This document shows, piece by piece, positions 60,127-64,000 of a DNA stretch of 64,000 nucleotides; position 1 is the first letter of the stretch; the number at the start of each line of letters is the position of its first letter. The notes beneath the pieces are model-generated. The model was not told the DNA's origin. It worked only from the letters and a program-made list of their open reading frames with translations, and did not search any database. This stretch comes from an uncultured Prevotellaceae bacterium (GTDB lineage: Bacteria; Bacteroidota; Bacteroidia; Bacteroidales; Bacteroidaceae), in assembly GCA_902784065.1 (NCBI GenBank), contig CACZTJ010000007.1, forward strand, positions 1 to 64,000, written 5' to 3'. The translations under genes and the position numbers were made by a program.

Positions 60127-60951
60127 ATGAAGCGGAAACTGTTTTGCGAGATCTCGCCCTTCACCTATCGGCTGTCGATGGAGAAGGAAATCCTGAAGCG
60201 CCACATACAGGATATGCTGCATCAGACGCAGTTCGCTAAGAAGCGGACGGAGGAGTCGCTGCCTGTAGTCGTCTATCGTCACAATTCACTGATCCGTAGG
60301 CGACTGGGCAACGTCAATATGCAGCTGCAGGAGAACAAGGCGACGAACCTGGCCTTGGCAGTGAAGCATATCGACGGACTGGTGATTCATCCCGGCGAAA
60401 CATTCTCCGTATGGAAACTCATCGGACGCACTTCCAAGCGCAGGGGCTACAAGGAGGGACTGACCATCGCCAAGGGTAAGCCCTCGCAGGGCATCGGGGG
60501 CGGCATGTGCCAGTTGTCGAACCTCATCCACTGGCTCGTGCTACATAGCGAGCTGACCATTACGGAGCACCATCACCACGACGGACTCGACCTCTTCCCC
60601 GACTTCGGTCGTCAGATTCCCTTCGGCACTGGCACCAGCATCTCGTACAACTATATCGACTACCGTTTCCGCAATGATACCCGAAACACCTATCAGCTCC
60701 GACTCTGGACGAACGAAGAGTACCTGTGCGGCGAACTGCGGGCCACGGAGCAGCAGCCCCATACCTTCCATATCCATGCCGAGAATGAGTTCTTCTCGCG
60801 TAAGAATGGTGTGGTCTATCGCAACGGCGAGGTCTATCGCGACATCATCGACCGCGTATCCGGACAGTGCCTGGAAAGTCAGCTCATCCGCACCAACCAT
60901 GCCCGTGTGATGTATGATTGCCCTCCGTCAATGATTATAAGGGAAGAATGA
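60127..60951 (+). CDS. VanW-family protein
   Basis: 274 aa: VanW domain with FSVWKLIGRTSKRRGYKEGL, the signature QGIGGGMCQLSNLIHWLVLH, EHHHHDGLDLFPDFGRQIPF and ISYNYIDYRFRNDTRN. VanW was first named from a vancomycin-resistance cluster but its biochemical role is not known. No signal peptide is seen, so it is likely cytoplasmic or membrane-peripheral. Operonic with the AraC regulator, and a terminator follows. Confidence 0.9.
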   Translation: MKRKLFCEISPFTYRLSMEKEILKRHIQDMLHQTQFAKKRTEESLPVVVYRHNSLIRRRLGNVNMQLQENKATNLALAVKHIDGLVIHPGETFSVWKLIGRTSKRRGYKEGLTIAKGKPSQGIGGGMCQLSNLIHWLVLHSELTITEHHHHDGLDLFPDFGRQIPFGTGTSISYNYIDYRFRNDTRNTYQLRLWTNEEYLCGELRATEQQPHTFHIHAENEFFSRKNGVVYRNGEVYRDIIDRVSGQCLESQLIRTNHARVMYDCPPSMIIREE

Positions 60952-60960
60952 CAAAAGAAG

Positions 60961-60986
60961 AAGGCTTCCTGTGGAGGAAGCCTTTT
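60961..60986. terminator. Intrinsic terminator, probably bidirectional
   Basis: Perfect 10-bp stem AAGGCTTCCT / AGGAAGCCTT, 4-nt loop GTGG, TT after; the convergent LuxR gene's last bases abut it. Confidence 0.75.
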
Positions 60987-61626
60987 AGATATAGAATTCT
61001 GAAGGATCTATCAGCCCGGCACGGAGGGCATATTTCACTGCTTCGTGGGCGGTGTTGATGCCCAGCTTGCGGAAGATATTCTTGCGATGGGTCGTAACGG
61101 TATGAACACTCGAGAAGCGCTCGGCTGCTATCTCCTTGGTGGTCTTACCCTGGGCGATGGCTTTGATGATCTCCGTTTCCGTAGCCGTCAGGATATCGGG
61201 CTTCTCCTCTTCCTGCTGTTGGGTGATAATAAACTCGAGGGCCCGCTGGCTGAGGTAACGTGTATGTCGATTAACGGCCTGCAAGGCCTCACGTATCTCA
61301 CTCATCGGACCATCCTTGAACACCAGACTGAACTGATGGGAGGAATAGACCACACGACGGATGAACTGGGGTGTGAGCTCATCGCTGATGAGAATCCACT
61401 CCGACAGACTGAAGCGCTCGGCAACAATCAGCAGCTGGTCCTCGTCGGCAAAATCAAACAAGGTATAGTCCAGAAACACGACAGCGTCTTCGTGCTCCTT
61501 CAGCAACTCTGTCAGCCCAGTCTTATCCACTGCACGGAAGATGGTGCTTCCTTCATCACGCTTCAGCAGACTTTGCAGTGCATAGGCCGTCAGTTCCTGA
61601 TTATCTGCAATAATATAATTCCTCAT
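60985..61626 (-). CDS. LuxR/NarL-type response regulator
   Basis: A 213-residue regulator: an N-terminal receiver-like domain (NYIIADNQELTAYALQSLL with acidic pocket, VVFLDYTLFD with the phospho-acceptor Asp, VFKDG with the Lys) and a LuxR-type HTH (LTATETEIIKAIAQGKTTKE, IAAERFSSVHTVTTHRKNIF, RKLGINTAHEAVKYAL). The acidic pocket has only one clear Asp and the Thr/Ser position is Ser (WILISDEL), so phosphorylation is plausible. No kinase gene is adjacent. TAACTTTG box at 61637-61644, leader only about 10 bases. Confidence 0.9.
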   Translation of the reverse strand: MRNYIIADNQELTAYALQSLLKRDEGSTIFRAVDKTGLTELLKEHEDAVVFLDYTLFDFADEDQLLIVAERFSLSEWILISDELTPQFIRRVVYSSHQFSLVFKDGPMSEIREALQAVNRHTRYLSQRALEFIITQQQEEEKPDILTATETEIIKAIAQGKTTKEIAAERFSSVHTVTTHRKNIFRKLGINTAHEAVKYALRAGLIDPSEFYI

Positions 61627-61636
61627 ACTGTGTCGG

Positions 61637-61644
61637 CAAAGTTA
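61637..61644 (-). promoter_or_regulatory. -7 box of the LuxR-type regulator
   Basis: Reverse-strand TAACTTTG, 11 bases before the start. Confidence 0.55.
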
Positions 61645-61719
61645 CAGAATTAAAAGCGATCTGCCAAATCTTTTGTAAGGTTTGACAGATTACGCATTAC
61701 TTTTTTAACTTTTCACTTT

Positions 61720-63006
61720 TTAAATCTTATCTAGTGCCTGTGCGAGGTCGTCGATGATGTCGTCGATGTGCTCAGTTCCGATAGAGAGGCGCACGGTTGA
61801 TGGCGTGATATGCTGTTCGGCCAGTTCCTCAGGCGAGAGCTGTGAGTGGGTGGTGGTATAAGGATGGATCACCAGACTCTTCACGTCGGCCACATTCGCC
61901 AGCAGCGAGAAGATCTGCAGGGCATCGATAAACTTCCAGGCTTCTTCCTGTCCGCCCTTCACTTCGAAGGTGAAGATAGAACCGCCACCGTTGGGGAAGT
62001 ACTTCTTGTAGAGCAGGTGGTCGTGATGGCTCTCCAGAGCCGGATGGTGCACAGCAGCTACCTTCGGGTGCTTAGCGAGGAAATCGACCACCTTCAGGGC
62101 ATTCTCCACATGACGCTCCACGCGCAGGCTCAAGGTCTCTACACCCTGCAACAGGATGAAGGCATTGAAAGGTGAGATAGCAGCACCTGTATCACGCAGG
62201 ATGACGGCACGGATGCGGGTGACGTAAGCGGCTGCTCCTACAGCGTCGGCAAACACGATGCCATGATACGAGGGATCGGGCTTGGAGAGCGTGGGGAACT
62301 TGTCGTTCTGCTTCCAGTCGAACTTACCACCATCCACGATGACACCACCCAGACTTGTACCATGACCGCCGAGGAACTTCGTAGCAGAGTGTACCACAAT
62401 GTCGGCACCATGCTCCAACGGACGAATGAGATAAGGTGTGCCGAAGGTGTTATCTACGATGAAGGGGATGCCATGCTTGTGAGCCACTGCAGCCACACCT
62501 TCGAGGTCGAGCACGTCAGAGTTGGGATTACCGAAGGTCTCGGCATACACCACCTTGGTGTTGGGTTGGATAGCAGCATCGAGGGCTTCGAGATCGTTCA
62601 CGTTAATAATGGTATTCGTAATACCCTGCGTAGCCAGTGTGTGGGTAATCAGGTTGTAGGAACCACCATAGAGGTTGTCGGCAGCGACGATGTGATCGCC
62701 GTTCTGCACGATATTCTGCAGCGCATAAGTGATGGCAGCAGCACCACTGGCCACAGCCAGACCTGCCACACCACCCTCAAGGGCAGCGACGCGATCCTCG
62801 AACACACCCTGAGTGGAGTTGGTGAGACGACCATAGATATTACCTGCATCGCGAAGGCCGAAACGGTCGGCAGCATGCTGGGAGTTACGGAACACATACG
62901 ATGTGGTCTGATAGATGGGCACGGCACGTGCGTCGGTAGCGGGGTCTGCCTGTTCCTGGCCTACATGGAGTTGTAAAGTCTCAAACTTGTAATTCTTTGT
63001 ACTCAT
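61720..63006 (-). CDS. metY: O-acetylhomoserine sulfhydrylase (MetY)
   Basis: PLP enzyme that makes homocysteine from O-acetylhomoserine and sulfide. The 428 aa show FETLQLHVGQEQADPATDAR, AVPIYQTTSYVFRN, the cofactor-contacting YGGSYNLITHTL, DNTFGTPYLIRPLEHGADIV, the PLP-lysine in VHSATKFLGGHGTSLGG, and the C-terminal SIGTEHIDDIIDDLAQAL. The insertion-rich length is that of the OAH form, not MetB/MetC. Its promoter box and leader start are identical to those of cysK. Confidence 0.95.
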   Translation of the reverse strand: MSTKNYKFETLQLHVGQEQADPATDARAVPIYQTTSYVFRNSQHAADRFGLRDAGNIYGRLTNSTQGVFEDRVAALEGGVAGLAVASGAAAITYALQNIVQNGDHIVAADNLYGGSYNLITHTLATQGITNTIINVNDLEALDAAIQPNTKVVYAETFGNPNSDVLDLEGVAAVAHKHGIPFIVDNTFGTPYLIRPLEHGADIVVHSATKFLGGHGTSLGGVIVDGGKFDWKQNDKFPTLSKPDPSYHGIVFADAVGAAAYVTRIRAVILRDTGAAISPFNAFILLQGVETLSLRVERHVENALKVVDFLAKHPKVAAVHHPALESHHDHLLYKKYFPNGGGSIFTFEVKGGQEEAWKFIDALQIFSLLANVADVKSLVIHPYTTTHSQLSPEELAEQHITPSTVRLSIGTEHIDDIIDDLAQALDKI

Positions 63007-63039
63007 AATCTTATCCTTTCTTTTTTAATTATTAATTGT

Positions 63040-63057
63040 TTTCTGGGTGCAAAGGTA
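63040..63057 (-). promoter_or_regulatory. metY -7 box and leader start shared with cysK
   Basis: Reverse strand TACCTTTGCACCCAGAAA, identical to the 18 bases at 29825-29842. Confidence 0.65.
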
Positions 63058-63130
63058 CGGGGATTGGAACAATCCACCAAATTTTCATTGAAATATAGAA
63101 GATTTACCTAAATATTCTCATTCAAAGGAA

Positions 63131-63186
63131 GAATATTCCAAAACAAGCCTTTTTAAGCCTTTCGCATAGAATATTATTCCAAAACA
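63131..63186. repeat. Direct repeat upstream of metY and the esterase
   Basis: GAATATTCCAAAACA (63131-63145) recurs as GAATATTATTCCAAAACA (63169-63186) in the divergent region between metY and the esterase gene. It may be a pair of operator half-sites. The rest of 63058-63232 shows nothing more. Confidence 0.45.
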
Positions 63187-63232
63187 GGTGTATTTTGTGC
63201 CCTATTTTGTTGCAATTTCGATAAATTAATTG

Positions 63233-63263
63233 TATTTTTGCAGTCGAAACTTGATTTCGACTG
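63233..63263 (+). promoter_or_regulatory. -7 box and leader hairpin of the esterase gene
   Basis: TATTTTTG (63233-63240) is followed directly by CAGTCGAAA CTTGA TTTCGACTG, a perfect 9-bp hairpin (63241-63263) at the predicted 5' end of the mRNA. Confidence 0.6.
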
Positions 63264-63296
63264 CAAAAAATGAGTAACTTACCAACTTATATCAAG

Positions 63297-64000
63297 ATGA
63301 AAAGACTAATTTCTACCCTTTTTGTGGTTTTTGCCGTCTTTATGACGATGAACGCTCAGGAGCAGCCGCTTCTGAAAACCCATGTTGAAACGGGCGATGT
63401 AGAGGGAGTTCTCGAAGGCACGCTCGCAGTGTATAAAGCTATCCCTTATGCAGCGCCGCCAGTAGGCAACCTGCGTTGGAAAGCGCCACAACCCGCTCAG
63501 CCCTGGGAGGGCGTGAGAGTGTGTGATGAGTTCGGACCTCTGCCGCCACAGCCCACACGTCCGGGTCGTACAGCCGACATGATGAGTGAGGACTGTCTCT
63601 ATCTGGGCATTGCTACACCTGCCACTTCTGCCAACGATCGTCTGCCAGTGATGGTGTGGATCCATGGTGGTGGCTTCCAGACGGAATGGTATGGTGGTGA
63701 CCTCTGGAAACATCTCGCCATGCGTGGTGTGGTGATTGTCAGCATCGAATACCGCACTGGTGCACTGGGCTTCATGGCACATCCCGAACTCACCAAGGAG
63801 AACAAAGAAGGTCACTCTGGCAACTATGGTATCCTCGACCAGATCTTCGCCCTGCAGTGGGTACAGCGTAACATTGCCAACTTCGGCGGTGATCCCTCTA
63901 ATGTGACCATCTTCGGCGAGAGTGCTGGTGCCATCAGCTGTAGCATCCTCTGTGCCTCACCGTTGGCCAAAGGTCTCTTCCACCGTTGTATCAGCCAGAG
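63297..64000 (+). CDS. Carboxylesterase type B, cut by the right edge
   Basis: First 234 residues of a secreted alpha/beta-hydrolase. A signal peptide (LISTLFVVFAVFMTMNAQ) precedes GDVEGVLEGTLAVYKAIPYA, the EDCLYL motif, VMVWIHGGGFQ (oxyanion hole) and the nucleophile elbow VTIFGESAGA with the catalytic Ser. It continues past the window. Esterases of this family in Bacteroidota often deacylate plant polysaccharides, but the family is broad. Confidence 0.92.
   Translation, partial: MKRLISTLFVVFAVFMTMNAQEQPLLKTHVETGDVEGVLEGTLAVYKAIPYAAPPVGNLRWKAPQPAQPWEGVRVCDEFGPLPPQPTRPGRTADMMSEDCLYLGIATPATSANDRLPVMVWIHGGGFQTEWYGGDLWKHLAMRGVVIVSIEYRTGALGFMAHPELTKENKEGHSGNYGILDQIFALQWVQRNIANFGGDPSNVTIFGESAGAISCSILCASPLAKGLFHRCISQ

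Overview
The window looks like a chromosomal segment of a Bacteroidota bacterium, most likely a gut or rumen Prevotellaceae (Prevotella/Segatella group). The evidence is dozens of TAnnTTTG -7 promoter boxes, a complete type IX secretion core operon (porP-gldK-gldL-gldM-gldN), Bacteroidota-type malate dehydrogenase, PgpH and VirE/HU/'smalltalk' accessory genes, and near absence of Shine-Dalgarno sequences. The assignment rests on gene content recognised by eye, not on a database search.

Layout. 0-2.7 kb: minus-strand translation block (rpsU, xerC, hpf, then tRNA-Tyr, tRNA-Gly, tRNA-Thr and tuf, cut by the left edge). 2.7-17.5 kb: housekeeping genes (aminopeptidase P, mdh, gamma-carbonic-anhydrase-like protein, metallophosphoesterase, waaA, gltX, c-di-AMP phosphodiesterase PgpH, a FadL-like porin, a FlgT-like secreted protein, priA). 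17.5-24.5 kb: an outer-membrane barrel and the T9SS operon. 24.5-28.9 kb: a translationally coupled trio of a THI5/NMT1-like periplasmic binding protein and two paralogous Cache-HAMP sensors, only one of which keeps a kinase. 28.8-33.9 kb: cysK and a GH3/GH35 glycosidase pair.

33.9-50.8 kb is accessory DNA. One minus-strand cluster encodes a small membrane peptide, a coiled-coil protein, a Cys-rich protein, an OB-like protein, a Rha-KilAC antirepressor, a VirE/BT4734 primase-helicase-like protein and a P5-like protein. A WYL regulator, a HigBA-type toxin-antitoxin pair, a strongly folded RNA leader, a surface-protein operon with its own regulator, a broken HU-like gene and a smalltalk peptide follow. 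Two families of palindromic dispersed repeats (called REP-A and REP-B here) are concentrated in this stretch, and copies lie in frame inside three genes. 50.8-64 kb: GH140-like and GH8 glycosidases, an RND efflux operon with a divergent AraC regulator and VanW protein, a LuxR-type regulator, metY and a partial carboxylesterase.

Strongest leads for something undescribed: the binding-protein/double-sensor trio (24.5-28.9 kb), repeats domesticated as protein linkers, the 42.0-42.25 kb structured RNA, two nested AT-rich palindromic elements (14.0 and 49.6 kb), and two anomalies in ribosome-associated genes (rpsU and hpf) that need checking against sequencing error.
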